From assembly GCA_023459335.1 (NCBI GenBank), contig JAEWUO010000013.1, positions 1 to 64,000 on the forward strand: a stretch of 64,000 nt of DNA, in the 5' to 3' direction. The translations under genes and the position numbers were made by a program. The notes below the pieces were generated by a model. That model was given only the letters and a program-made list of their open reading frames with translations. It ran no database searches and had not been told where the DNA came from. This document shows, one piece after another, positions 7,917-15,808 of the stretch. The first letter of the stretch is position 1; every line of letters begins with the position of its first letter. The DNA is from Bacillota bacterium. GTDB taxonomy: Bacteria; Bacillota; Clostridia; Christensenellales; CAG-138.

Positions 7917-8542
7917 ACGAGAAATTAAGAAAGTATATTGACGACCTCTTTGCAAATGCGCCGTCGACCGTTCGGGCGGTAGAACTCAAAGAGGAAATGT
8001 ACCAGAACCTGACAGACAAGTATAACGATCTGATTGCGGAGGGAAAGGGCGAAGAATCCGCGTTTAACATCGCTGTTGCAAGCATCGGAGACGTGGACAG
8101 CCTGATCAGCGGGCTCAGCGGCGAGAAGCGCGTAGAGAGCGACAAGAGCAGAAAACGTTCGGCGATCATTGTCGCCGTTGCGATCGCCCTCTACATTCTC
8201 AGCCCGGTTCCTGTCATCCTGATTCAGCACGATATCGGCATGATGTTCCTGTTCCTGTTCGTCGCGATTGCAACGGCGATGCTCATCTACAACGGCGTCA
8301 CCCGCGAACGCTATGTGAAATCGGACGACACCATGGTGGAAGAGTTCAAGGAATGGAAGCAGAACAGCAAGCAGAAGAACAGAGCCGCCAGTTCCATCAT
8401 CGGTTCTTTCTGGCTCATCGCCGTGTGCGTATACATCGTTGTGAGCTTTTTGACCGGAGCATGGCACATTACCTGGATCATCTTTTTAATCGCGGCGGCG
8501 CTGGCTTCCTTGATCCGGGGCATCTTCATGCTCAAACAGTAA
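7913..8542 (+). CDS. Permease-prefix-domain (HAAS/DUF1700-like) membrane protein
   Basis: 209-residue inner-membrane protein. Residues 1-75 form a helical cytoplasmic domain (LRKYIDDLFANAPSTVRAVELKEEMYQNLTDKYNDLI in pieces), with the pattern of proteins encoded beside PadR regulators. Four hydrophobic segments follow at about 84-102, 106-125, 157-178 and 183-205. It is joined to padR by an ATGA overlap and followed after 13 nt by the DUF4097 gene. Function unknown; may scaffold or regulate the DUF4097 protein. Confidence 0.75.
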   Translation: MNEKLRKYIDDLFANAPSTVRAVELKEEMYQNLTDKYNDLIAEGKGEESAFNIAVASIGDVDSLISGLSGEKRVESDKSRKRSAIIVAVAIALYILSPVPVILIQHDIGMMFLFLFVAIATAMLIYNGVTRERYVKSDDTMVEEFKEWKQNSKQKNRAASSIIGSFWLIAVCVYIVVSFLTGAWHITWIIFLIAAALASLIRGIFMLKQ

Positions 8543-8555
8543 GGGGGAAACAACC

Positions 8556-9539
8556 ATGCGAACAGCAGGTATCATTCGAATCGTCGTCGGTCTGGTCATT
8601 GCGGTGCTGCTCACCGCGATCCTGATCGTACTGCTTACGGGCAACAACATCTTTCGCAAGGTCGGCTGGGACGGCGGCTGGATCGGGCGCATCGTGGAAC
8701 GGGCAACCTATACGTCCGGCCGGATGGGGCTCGATTCCAACGAAGCGATCGTTTCCGATCAGGCCAGCGTACCCGCGGACAGCATTAAAAAGCTCAGCAT
8801 TAACTGGGTCGCAGGGAGCGTGAATCTGCGCGCCGGCAGCGGCAGCGAGATCGTGTTTTACGAATCGTCCTATATGACCCTGACCGATCGCCAGAAGATG
8901 CGTTACAGCGTATCGGACGACGGGACGCTCCAGATCCGCTACAGCGAAGACCTGGACAACATCTATAACTGGTTCAGCCTGGACGCGAACGTTCCGTCTA
9001 AGCAGCTGACCGTCGAAGTGCCGGCGTCCCTGATCGGCAGCCTGAGCGGCGTCAAGATCGACGCGGTATCCGCAAAGGTCGACCTCTCGGGCGTCTACGG
9101 CAGTCAGACGGACGTCACGACCGTTTCCGGCGGGATTCTCTGCGCGGACATCGCCTGCGACGAACTGCAGCTTTCCTCGACAAGCGGCAGCATCGTCTGC
9201 GAAAACTGCACGGTCGACACGCTGAAACTCAACAACGTCAGCGGCAGCATCCGCGCGGAAGGCGCGTTCGATACGATCAAAGCGGAGTCGGTTTCGGGAA
9301 GCATACGGCTCTCCTGCGCGAACGTTCCCGATTCGATCAATGTTGACGGCGTCAGCGGCAGCATCGCGCTCGCTCTGCCCGAAGGTGCGGAATTCATCGC
9401 GAAACTCGATTCGGTCAGCGGCTCCATCAGCTGTGATTTCCCGGGCACGCTCGGCGAAGATATGGTCGTTGTCGGCGACGGAAGCGCAAACTACCGGATC
9501 AATACGGTCAGCGGAAGCCTGAAGATCGAGAAAAACTGA
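8556..9539 (+). CDS. DUF4097 family beta-strand repeat protein, membrane anchored
   Basis: 327 residues: one N-terminal membrane segment (about 7-29), then a repetitive beta region typical of DUF4097 (adhesin-like beta-helix). The motif VSGSI or a close variant recurs at least seven times (TVSGGI, STSGSI, NVSGSI, SVSGSI, GVSGSI, SVSGSI, TVSGSL), spaced about 20-25 residues. Predicted topology puts the repeats outside the cell. GGGGGAAAC SD before ATG 8556. Third gene of the PadR operon. Role unknown; family members are linked to envelope stress modules. Confidence 0.8.
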   Translation: MRTAGIIRIVVGLVIAVLLTAILIVLLTGNNIFRKVGWDGGWIGRIVERATYTSGRMGLDSNEAIVSDQASVPADSIKKLSINWVAGSVNLRAGSGSEIVFYESSYMTLTDRQKMRYSVSDDGTLQIRYSEDLDNIYNWFSLDANVPSKQLTVEVPASLIGSLSGVKIDAVSAKVDLSGVYGSQTDVTTVSGGILCADIACDELQLSSTSGSIVCENCTVDTLKLNNVSGSIRAEGAFDTIKAESVSGSIRLSCANVPDSINVDGVSGSIALALPEGAEFIAKLDSVSGSISCDFPGTLGEDMVVVGDGSANYRINTVSGSLKIEKN

Positions 9540-9563
9540 TTCAAACGAAGCGACATGTTTGTA

Positions 9564-9592
9564 CGCCGCCGGTTACCCGGCGGCGTTTTTTG
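9564..9592 (+). terminator. Intrinsic terminator of the PadR operon
   Basis: CGCCGCCGG and CCGGCGGCG around GTTA-type loop, followed by T6. Confidence 0.9.
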
Positions 9593-9616
9593 CGCTGTAT
9601 GAGTACGCTCCGGCGT

Positions 9617-9646
9617 TTGATCGGGCATCGCCGCGCGTGTTATAAT
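9617..9646 (+). promoter_or_regulatory. Promoter of the DUF819 gene
   Basis: TTGATC (9617-9622), 18-bp spacer, perfect TATAAT (9641-9646), 66 bases before the ATG. Confidence 0.6.
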
Positions 9647-9712
9647 CAAACCGTCGCGGCGAACCCGCCGTAAAAGCGAATCAGTGAAAATCGGTTTACA
9701 GGGAGGGATAAG

Positions 9713-10870
9713 ATGACGATCGTATGGAATATTCTCATTGTGCTGATCATGGCGCTTGGCCCGCGCGCGATGGTACTGCTTTCTAAGCGCGTGCGCGTTC
9801 TGGGCATGCTGGGGCCGGTGTTCCTCTGCTATGCGGGCGGCATCCTGTTCAGCCTCGTAATTCCCGAAACAAAGCTGGCGATGGACATCTCGGAGATACT
9901 GGTGCCGATCGCCATTCCTCTGATCCTGTTCTCGGCGGACTTATCCAGCGTAAAACGGCTCGCCAAGCCCATGCTGAATTCGTTTATCCTCGTGGCTGCC
10001 GCGGTGACGGTGGTTGCGGGCGCCGCCTATTTCATCTATCGAAGCATGATTCCGGAAGCGTATAAGTATTCCGGCATGATCGCGGGGCTTTATACGGGCG
10101 GAACGCCGAATCTGATGGCGATCGGCGCCGCGCTGTCCGTCAGCGATTCGCATATCGTGCTGGCGAACGCCTCGGATGTGGTGGTCGGAGGGGTCTATTT
10201 CCTGCTGCTGATCTCCGTGATGCCACGGTTTGCGCGCCGATTCCTGAAACCGTTTGCCAAGGCGGAGCAGAGCGGCGATATGCAATACATCGAACGGCTG
10301 GAAAAGAGCTTCGTACCGGAGAAAGAAGCGTTTTCGCTGAAGCATATCGCGCGGCATATTCCGATCGTGCTGCTGGCGGTTCTTTCGCTGGCGCTGGCCG
10401 CGGGGCTAGCGATGCTGATCACGGGGACCCTGAACGTCGTGATCATCATGCTGGTCGTGACCACATGCGGCATCGGACTTTCGTTTATCAAGAAGGTACG
10501 CTCCGCGCCCGGCTCCTATATGGTTGGGCAGTATCTGATCCTGATGTTTTCCTTCGGGATCGGGCTCTCGTTCAACTTCGGCGATCTGAACAAAGACGCG
10601 CTTCTGCTGCTGGCCATGTTTGCGACCGCGCAGTTCGGCGCGCTGATTGTGCATCTGCTTTTGTGCAAGGTGTTCCGTATCGATTCGGACACCGCGCTGA
10701 TCACTTCGACGGCGGGTATCTACGGCCCGGCGTTTATCGTGCCGGTTGCGGACGCGATGGATAACCGCGAAGTGGTCCTGCCGGGTCTGATCTGCGGTAT
10801 TTTAGGCTACGCGATCGGAAATTACCTCGGCATCGGGATTGCCGTTGCGCTCAAGGCGATGGGCGGTTAA
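9713..10870 (+). CDS. DUF819 family membrane protein
   Basis: 385-residue polytopic membrane protein with about ten hydrophobic segments. Family-type motifs: GGILFSLVIPE, IPLILFSADLSSVKR, GLYTGGTPNLMAIGAAL and STAGIYGPAFIVPVADAM. The two glycine-rich discontinuous motifs resemble transporter substrate sites; the substrate is not known. Strong SD (GGGAGGGATAAG) before ATG 9713. The galactokinase-like gene follows 59 nt later on the same strand and may share the transcript. Confidence 0.8.
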   Translation: MTIVWNILIVLIMALGPRAMVLLSKRVRVLGMLGPVFLCYAGGILFSLVIPETKLAMDISEILVPIAIPLILFSADLSSVKRLAKPMLNSFILVAAAVTVVAGAAYFIYRSMIPEAYKYSGMIAGLYTGGTPNLMAIGAALSVSDSHIVLANASDVVVGGVYFLLLISVMPRFARRFLKPFAKAEQSGDMQYIERLEKSFVPEKEAFSLKHIARHIPIVLLAVLSLALAAGLAMLITGTLNVVIIMLVVTTCGIGLSFIKKVRSAPGSYMVGQYLILMFSFGIGLSFNFGDLNKDALLLLAMFATAQFGALIVHLLLCKVFRIDSDTALITSTAGIYGPAFIVPVADAMDNREVVLPGLICGILGYAIGNYLGIGIAVALKAMGG

Positions 10871-10929
10871 AATAACGGTAAAGACAAACGAACTGCGGCG
10901 GAGCAAACGGACGACGGAGGCGAAGAATC

Positions 10930-12195
10930 ATGCTACCTATTCGGAAAAAGCTGGTCAGCGGAGACCTCGATGAAGCGCTGAAGGAACTCTACGGCGATGA
11001 CTTTGAAGCACAGAAGGTCAAATACGGCGCACTGGCGGACGCCTTTGAAGGGGCGTTCGGCTATAATGCGGAAGCATCCCTTTTCTCTGCGCCGGGGCGC
11101 AGCGAGGTCGGCGGCAACCATACGGACCACCAGCTCGGGCGCGTACTTGCGGCGGCGGTGACGATGGACACCCGCTCGGTGGCCGCGCGCAGGAGCGACA
11201 ACGTCGTGCGCATCCACTCGCAGGGGTATACGCCGCTGTGCGTTTCGCTCGACCATCTTTCTCCCGAAGCAAAGGAGCAGAACGCGAGTGAGGCGCTCGT
11301 GCGCGGAATCGCGGAGAAGCTGACACAGAACGGGCGCGCGGTGGGCGGATTCGACGCCGTGACGGCGTCGGATGTCCCGAAGGGCTCAGGACTTTCGTCC
11401 AGCGCGGCGTTCAGCATACTCGTTTGCACCATCTTCTCGGAACTCTATAACGACGGGATGATTCCGCCTGTGGAACAGGCGCTCGCCAGTAAATATGCGG
11501 AGAACCAGCATTTCGGAAAACCAAGCGGCCTCATGGATCAGCTCGCCTGCGCGGTCGGCGGGTTCATCACCATCGATTTTGAAAATCCCGACGAACCGAA
11601 GATCGAGAAGATCGACTGCGACCTCGCGGCGCTGGGATATGCCGTGTGCATCGTCAACTGCGGCGGCAACCACGCGGACCTCACGCCGGAATACGCGGCG
11701 GTGACGAAGGAGATGGGCGACATCGCGCGCTGCTTCGGAAAGGAAGTGCTGCGGGAGGTGGACGAAGGCGAATTCTACGCCTCGCTCGGATACCTGCGCA
11801 AGGATGTCTCTGACCGGGCCATCCTCCGTGCGATGCATTTCTTCGGCGACAACGCGCGCGTGCCGCAGCAGGCCGAGGCGCTCAAGAGAAAGGACATCGA
11901 AGCCTTCCGAAAACTGATGAACGAAAGCGGACGCTCCAGCTTTATGCTGCTGCAGAACGTATGCCCGACGGATGCTTCCGAACGGGGGCTTGCGCTGGCG
12001 CTTGCGCTCTCGGAACGGGTGCTCGGCGCGCACGGCGCTTGGCGCGTTCACGGCGGCGGCTTTGCGGGGACGATTCAGGCGCTCGTGCCGCTGGGGATGG
12101 TGGAGGCGTATCAGCTGGAGATGGAACGCGCGTTCGGCCCCGGCTGCTGCTACCGCTTCGCGGTGCGTCCTGTCGGCGGGGTCAGAATTCAATAG
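10930..12195 (+). CDS. Galactokinase-like GHMP kinase
   Basis: 421-residue cytoplasmic sugar kinase. GHMP motif 2 is PKGSGLSSSAAF; motif 1 is SAPGRSEVGGNHTDHQLGR; the catalytic-base region GKPSGLMDQLACAVGG holds the expected Asp; the C-terminal motif is HGGGFAGTIQALVP. It differs from classical GalK (PGRVNLIGEHTDY) by Asn63 for the substrate-binding Glu and His for Tyr (GGNHTDHQ). Sugar specificity may therefore not be plain galactose. No galT or galE beside it. SD GGAGGCGAAG before ATG 10930. Call as galactokinase family: strong; as true GalK: moderate. Confidence 0.8.
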   Translation: MLPIRKKLVSGDLDEALKELYGDDFEAQKVKYGALADAFEGAFGYNAEASLFSAPGRSEVGGNHTDHQLGRVLAAAVTMDTRSVAARRSDNVVRIHSQGYTPLCVSLDHLSPEAKEQNASEALVRGIAEKLTQNGRAVGGFDAVTASDVPKGSGLSSSAAFSILVCTIFSELYNDGMIPPVEQALASKYAENQHFGKPSGLMDQLACAVGGFITIDFENPDEPKIEKIDCDLAALGYAVCIVNCGGNHADLTPEYAAVTKEMGDIARCFGKEVLREVDEGEFYASLGYLRKDVSDRAILRAMHFFGDNARVPQQAEALKRKDIEAFRKLMNESGRSSFMLLQNVCPTDASERGLALALALSERVLGAHGAWRVHGGGFAGTIQALVPLGMVEAYQLEMERAFGPGCCYRFAVRPVGGVRIQ

Positions 12196-12210
12196 AAAAG
12201 AAAACGAAAC

Positions 12211-12246
12211 AAAACGCCGTTCGCCCGGAATGGGGAACGGCGTTTT
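12211..12246. terminator. Bidirectional terminator between convergent genes
   Basis: AAAACGCCGTTC (12211-12222) pairs with GAACGGCGTTTT (12235-12246). A-tract and T-tract on either side let it serve the galactokinase-like gene and the minus-strand AEC transporter gene. Confidence 0.85.
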
Positions 12247-12256
12247 GATATTTCGG

Positions 12257-12299
12257 CTTTTCTAGAGTTTAAAATAACTTTTCTAGAATTTAAAAATAA
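12257..12299. repeat. Short imperfect tandem repeat at a gene end
   Basis: CTTTTCTAGAGTTTAAAATAA (12257-12277) is followed at once by CTTTTCTAGAATTTAAAAATAA (12278-12299). The second copy contains the stop codon (TAG on the minus strand, 12285-12283) and last codons of the AEC transporter gene. Confidence 0.8.
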
Positions 12300-13212
12300 C
12301 GATGAAGATAAAGATCAGCACGGAAATCAGCGTCTGCAGCGAAAGAGACATCGAGACATCCGCCTGCTCCGGTTCGCTTAGAGTATACATGGTGAGGATG
12401 TACGGTGCGGGCGTGATGAAGAGGATGACGATTGCCCAGCGCATCGGATCGGTGAGCGGAACGAACGCGCCGATGAGCGCGAGCGCCGCCGCGCAGAGCG
12501 CGCCGCAGACAACGATACGCATAGCGGCAGCGATGGCGGCGGTTCCGATATTCTTTTTGGAAAACTCGATGCCATAGCCGACCACCACGAGGATCACGCA
12601 GGAAAGCGGCGCGGAGACGAAACTGCACAGGCCCGTGATCAGGCCGGTGATGCCGGAAGGCTCCAGCGCGCGGGGAACGCCGAGAATTGCGAGGACTGCG
12701 CCGGAAAGGATCGCCCAGAGGATCGGATTCGGCAGCTGCGACCTGACGGATTCTCTAAACGAACAACCCATCCTCGCGTTGAGCGCGGTTACGAACGCCG
12801 TGAATACAAAAAGCACCTGGCCGAAGTCCATCAGCGCCATATAGCGCAAGTTTTCCGCGCCGTAGAGAAGCGTATAAAGCGCGTAACCGAGCATGCCTAC
12901 TTCCCAGCCGGTTGTCATGAACTTCAGCATGGGGCTGCGCTGTTCCAGCGGTTTGCCGATCAGAAACCCAAGTCCGAGCCCGACGAAACCGAGGACGAAC
13001 ATCGTCGAGGCGAAGAAAAGCACGTCGCTCGTATAGTTCGCGGTAAAGAACACGCCGAACAGCAGGGCGGGGAGCGCGAACTTGACGACGAAGGTTTTCA
13101 TCCCTTCGATGCCTTCCTGGCTGAGGACGGCGCGTTTCCGCGCGAAGAACCCGATGCCAAGCGAAAGGATGAGCGGGAGGATGACCTTCAGGATCGCTAC
13201 GATATTCTGCAT
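12283..13212 (-). CDS. AEC family transporter (auxin efflux carrier type)
   Basis: 309-residue polytopic membrane protein with about ten hydrophobic segments. N-terminal ILPLILSLGIGFFARKRAVLS and VVKFALPALLFGVFF match the AEC carrier family; the C-terminal half has the second set (ILWAILSGAVLAILG, TPAPYILTMYTL). Bacterial AEC members move organic acids, amino-acid-like compounds or malonate; the substrate here is unknown. 62 nt downstream of the homocysteine methyltransferase gene on the same strand, so possibly linked to methionine or homocysteine flux (inference). A second AEC gene lies at 59176-60114. Confidence 0.85.
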   Translation of the reverse strand: MQNIVAILKVILPLILSLGIGFFARKRAVLSQEGIEGMKTFVVKFALPALLFGVFFTANYTSDVLFFASTMFVLGFVGLGLGFLIGKPLEQRSPMLKFMTTGWEVGMLGYALYTLLYGAENLRYMALMDFGQVLFVFTAFVTALNARMGCSFRESVRSQLPNPILWAILSGAVLAILGVPRALEPSGITGLITGLCSFVSAPLSCVILVVVGYGIEFSKKNIGTAAIAAAMRIVVCGALCAAALALIGAFVPLTDPMRWAIVILFITPAPYILTMYTLSEPEQADVSMSLSLQTLISVLIFIFIVIFKF

Positions 13213-13274
13213 GCATTACTCCAAAAGAGATTGTACCAACGCGGCTGACAGAACGCATGGGAATGCCCCGGCGT

Positions 13275-14138
13275 TCACATCAGCGCGGAGAGCAGCGAAA
13301 TATGCGCCGGCGTGGTGCCGCAGCAGCCGCCGATCCCCCAAACGCCGCCTTCGGCGAGCTTCCTCATTTCGGCTGCGAACGCCTCCGGACCGCAGGGATA
13401 AACCGTCTTTCCGTCCCGATACACCGGCAGGCCCGCATTGGGCTGCATGATCAGCGGACGGGTCGCACAGGCGAGAAAACGCGGCAGCAGCGTGACCAGC
13501 TGATCGGGTCCTACGCCGCAGTTGCAGCCGAGCGCATCCACACCGGCATCCTCCAGCGCGGATATGACGGATTCGAGCGGCTCGCCGGTCAGGATGCGTC
13601 CGTTGGCGTCGTATGTGAGCGAACAGAGCACGGGCAGGCCGCCGCCGTATGTTTTCGCCGCGCGGACGCAGACAAGCGCTTCGTCCAGTGCGGCCATGGT
13701 CTCGATCAGGATCAGATCGGCGCCAGCGGCAACGCCCGCTTCGAGGGGTTCGCGAAAATACGCCAGCGCCTCGTCCTCCGTCAAATCGCCCAGCGGCTCG
13801 AGAAATTCTCCAAGAGGGCCGATGTCGAGCGCCGTATACGCGCGGCGGCCGGAGGCCTCGATTGCTTCCCTGACAAGCCGCACGCCTGCGGCGGCGAGCG
13901 CCGCGGGGCGGTATGAATTGCGCTTGAGCCGCGGCGCCGTACTGCCGAAAGTATTCGCGCTGATGACTTCCGCGCCGGCGGCAAGATACGCAGCATGGAC
14001 GGCGCGCACCGCGTCGGGGTTTTCGATATTCCACTGATCCGGCGGAGTTCCCGCGGGCAGGCCCGCGGCGAGCAGCATGGTGCCCAACCCTCCGTCGAAC
14101 AGGATATGCTCTTTTAGGAACGCTTCCGAAAACGGCAT
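13275..14138 (-). CDS. Homocysteine S-methyltransferase family protein
   Basis: 287-residue cytoplasmic TIM-barrel enzyme. N-terminal LFDGGLGTMLLAAG, ISANTFGSTAPRL, then the three zinc-cysteine sites: Cys in LGCNCGVGPDQL and the pair in GIGGCCGTTPAH. The family moves a methyl group from a donor (S-methylmethionine, betaine or similar) to homocysteine to give methionine. It is the length of the stand-alone catalytic domain; no cobalamin or folate domain is attached. SD GAGGAG before ATG 14138. Own promoter upstream, likely co-transcribed with the AEC gene. Confidence 0.88.
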   Translation of the reverse strand: MPFSEAFLKEHILFDGGLGTMLLAAGLPAGTPPDQWNIENPDAVRAVHAAYLAAGAEVISANTFGSTAPRLKRNSYRPAALAAAGVRLVREAIEASGRRAYTALDIGPLGEFLEPLGDLTEDEALAYFREPLEAGVAAGADLILIETMAALDEALVCVRAAKTYGGGLPVLCSLTYDANGRILTGEPLESVISALEDAGVDALGCNCGVGPDQLVTLLPRFLACATRPLIMQPNAGLPVYRDGKTVYPCGPEAFAAEMRKLAEGGVWGIGGCCGTTPAHISLLSALM

Positions 14139-14163
14139 AAATCATCAGCTCCTCATTTTGTCG

Positions 14164-14192
14164 ATTCTATCATGATCCGGGTTCGGATGCAA
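14164..14192 (-). promoter_or_regulatory. Promoter of the homocysteine methyltransferase gene
   Basis: Minus strand: TTGCAT (14192-14187), 17-bp spacer, TAGAAT (14169-14164), 25 bases before the ATG. Confidence 0.65.
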
Positions 14193-14207
14193 CGAAACGC
14201 GCGGATC

Positions 14208-14240
14208 AAAAAATACGGCGGAGTTGCTTCGTTCCGCCGC
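14208..14240 (-). terminator. Intrinsic terminator of the E2-like gene
   Basis: Minus strand: GCGGCGGA pairs with TCCGCCGT around a 10-nt loop, followed by a T-run (A-run at 14208-14213 on plus). It separates this gene from the next promoter. Confidence 0.75.
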
Positions 14241-14257
14241 ATTTTTCATCGATTCGT

Positions 14258-15094
14258 TCAGCCCAGTGTGGTATTTAAAACCTTCGGCGGGCCCTCGAGC
14301 AGTTCCGGATTGGTCAGATACTGCTTAAAACGGCGAAAAACGGCGGCGAAGTAACTGCCGGAGCAGATGCGTTCGTCCATGACCACTCCCATAGGCAGGG
14401 AACGTTCAAATACGATCTCCTCCCCCTTGCGCACGGGCACTTCGCGCATATTGCCGAGCGTGATGAGGATGCTCGTCGTGCCGAATTCGTATACGTGGTG
14501 GAAAATATGGTTTGTACGGATGCTCGCGAGGTTACTGATTGTCATGCTCGTATGAAACGGGCTGGCTTTGATCAGCGCCTTCGGCAGCAGGCCGTAGCGA
14601 TCCAACAACTTCAGCAGCCCAACACCGAAGCTGACGAGTCCGGGTATTTTTAACAGTGTGCGTACGATTCCGTCCGTATCGTTCGTGTCGCCTTCAGCGC
14701 GGTTTTCGCTGACATAGCGCTCCATGGTCTCGTGCACGGCGAAAATGTCGTCCTCCATATGGAAGTACATCTTGCTCATGGTTCCGTCCAGTTCGCCGGG
14801 TTTGAGCACCACCATGGCGACGGAGAATTCGTTTCGCTGGTAGATGCGCTTATTTGCGATGAACCGGTTCAGCAGCGGATATTCCGCTGCGGTGCGCAAA
14901 TACGCCGCGAGCACGAGCCCGAGGTGGGAGAAACGGTACCCCTGCTTCCGCCGTTCGTTGAGGTATGACTGCATCGGCGAAATCGGGATGTCCACCTCGA
15001 TCATATTCATCGCGTCATAGCGGTATTTCAGGATATATGGCAAAACCGTATAAATGGGGTTTGCGTCCTTTACGCGCGTTCCGTCCTTGCGCAT
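14258..15094 (-). CDS. Stand-alone 2-oxoacid dehydrogenase E2-like domain, catalytic residues replaced
   Basis: 278-residue protein with the chloramphenicol-acetyltransferase/E2 fold only; no lipoyl or subunit-binding domain. Recognisable parts are PISPMQSYLNERRKQGYRFSHLGLVLAAYLRTAAEYPLLN (in pieces), the strand TISNLASIRTNHIFHHVYEFGTTSILITLG (in pieces), and the C-terminal active-site block MDERICSGSYFAAVFRRFKQYL. In true E2 that block reads DHRVxDG; here His is Glu241 and Asp is Ser245. Acyl transfer by the usual mechanism therefore looks impossible. It could be a binding or regulatory protein, or use another chemistry. The promoter was not identified. Confidence 0.75.
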   Translation of the reverse strand: MRKDGTRVKDANPIYTVLPYILKYRYDAMNMIEVDIPISPMQSYLNERRKQGYRFSHLGLVLAAYLRTAAEYPLLNRFIANKRIYQRNEFSVAMVVLKPGELDGTMSKMYFHMEDDIFAVHETMERYVSENRAEGDTNDTDGIVRTLLKIPGLVSFGVGLLKLLDRYGLLPKALIKASPFHTSMTISNLASIRTNHIFHHVYEFGTTSILITLGNMREVPVRKGEEIVFERSLPMGVVMDERICSGSYFAAVFRRFKQYLTNPELLEGPPKVLNTTLG

Positions 15095-15340
15095 CGCGTT
15101 TACCTGCCTGTTTCATCCGAATTTATCAACAAGGATACCATAATCGTCGGATAACCGCAAGGATCAGGCGCTTCTAAAAATGAAACATGACGGGTATCAA
15201 GCCGCTGGCTTTATGATTACTGCGATAAAAAGAATTGTGAAAAATGCGAACGAAATGTCACCGCCGCTTCACCAACGCTTCCGGGGGATATGGTATACTG
15301 ATGCCAGCAAAATAGTTCCATCAGAGGAGGTAGACGAATC

Positions 15341-15763
15341 ATGAAAAAACAATTTCGCATCGCGACCGCGGCGCTGATCGCGCTTGTGCTGTGTCTTGGG
15401 TTAGCCGGCTGCGCCGCGCAGAAACTCCCCGAAGGGTTCGACGCGGACGAGGTCGGCACCGCCGCGGAGGAGATCGTAGGCCTCGCGACCTCGGGCGATT
15501 ACGATTCGATCGTCGCATCGATGCGGGACGACCTGAAGGGCGCGATCACGGCGGATCAGCTGAAAGAGGGCTGGGCGTCGATCTACGAAAAAGCGGGCGC
15601 GTTCGACAGCATCACAAAGATAGCCATGGGCGGCACGTCCGATCAAACGACGGGCGAGGAATACGCCGTGGTGCAAGTGCTGGTTAAGAATGAAAACGCT
15701 AGCCTCGTATATACGATCTCGTTCGATCAAAATCTAGCGTTGGTAGGGCTTTATCTGAAATAA
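15341..15763 (+). CDS. Lipoprotein with DUF3887-like domain
   Basis: 140 residues. Signal peptide with lipobox LAGC (Cys about 24), then a small alpha/beta domain (VGTAAEEIVGLATSGDYDSIVASMRDDLKG, QLKEGWASIYEKAGAF) as in DUF3887 lipoproteins, where it often precedes hydrolases. Here it stands alone on the outer face of the membrane. SD AGAGGAGG before ATG 15341; a TATACT -10 sits at 15294-15299, but no good -35 was found. Followed at 45 nt by the cysteine desulfidase gene. Confidence 0.7.
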   Translation: MKKQFRIATAALIALVLCLGLAGCAAQKLPEGFDADEVGTAAEEIVGLATSGDYDSIVASMRDDLKGAITADQLKEGWASIYEKAGAFDSITKIAMGGTSDQTTGEEYAVVQVLVKNENASLVYTISFDQNLALVGLYLK

Positions 15764-15808
15764 CGCGGTCAACCGGCCAGGAATATGAAACGAAGGAGAA
15801 CGCGCGAA

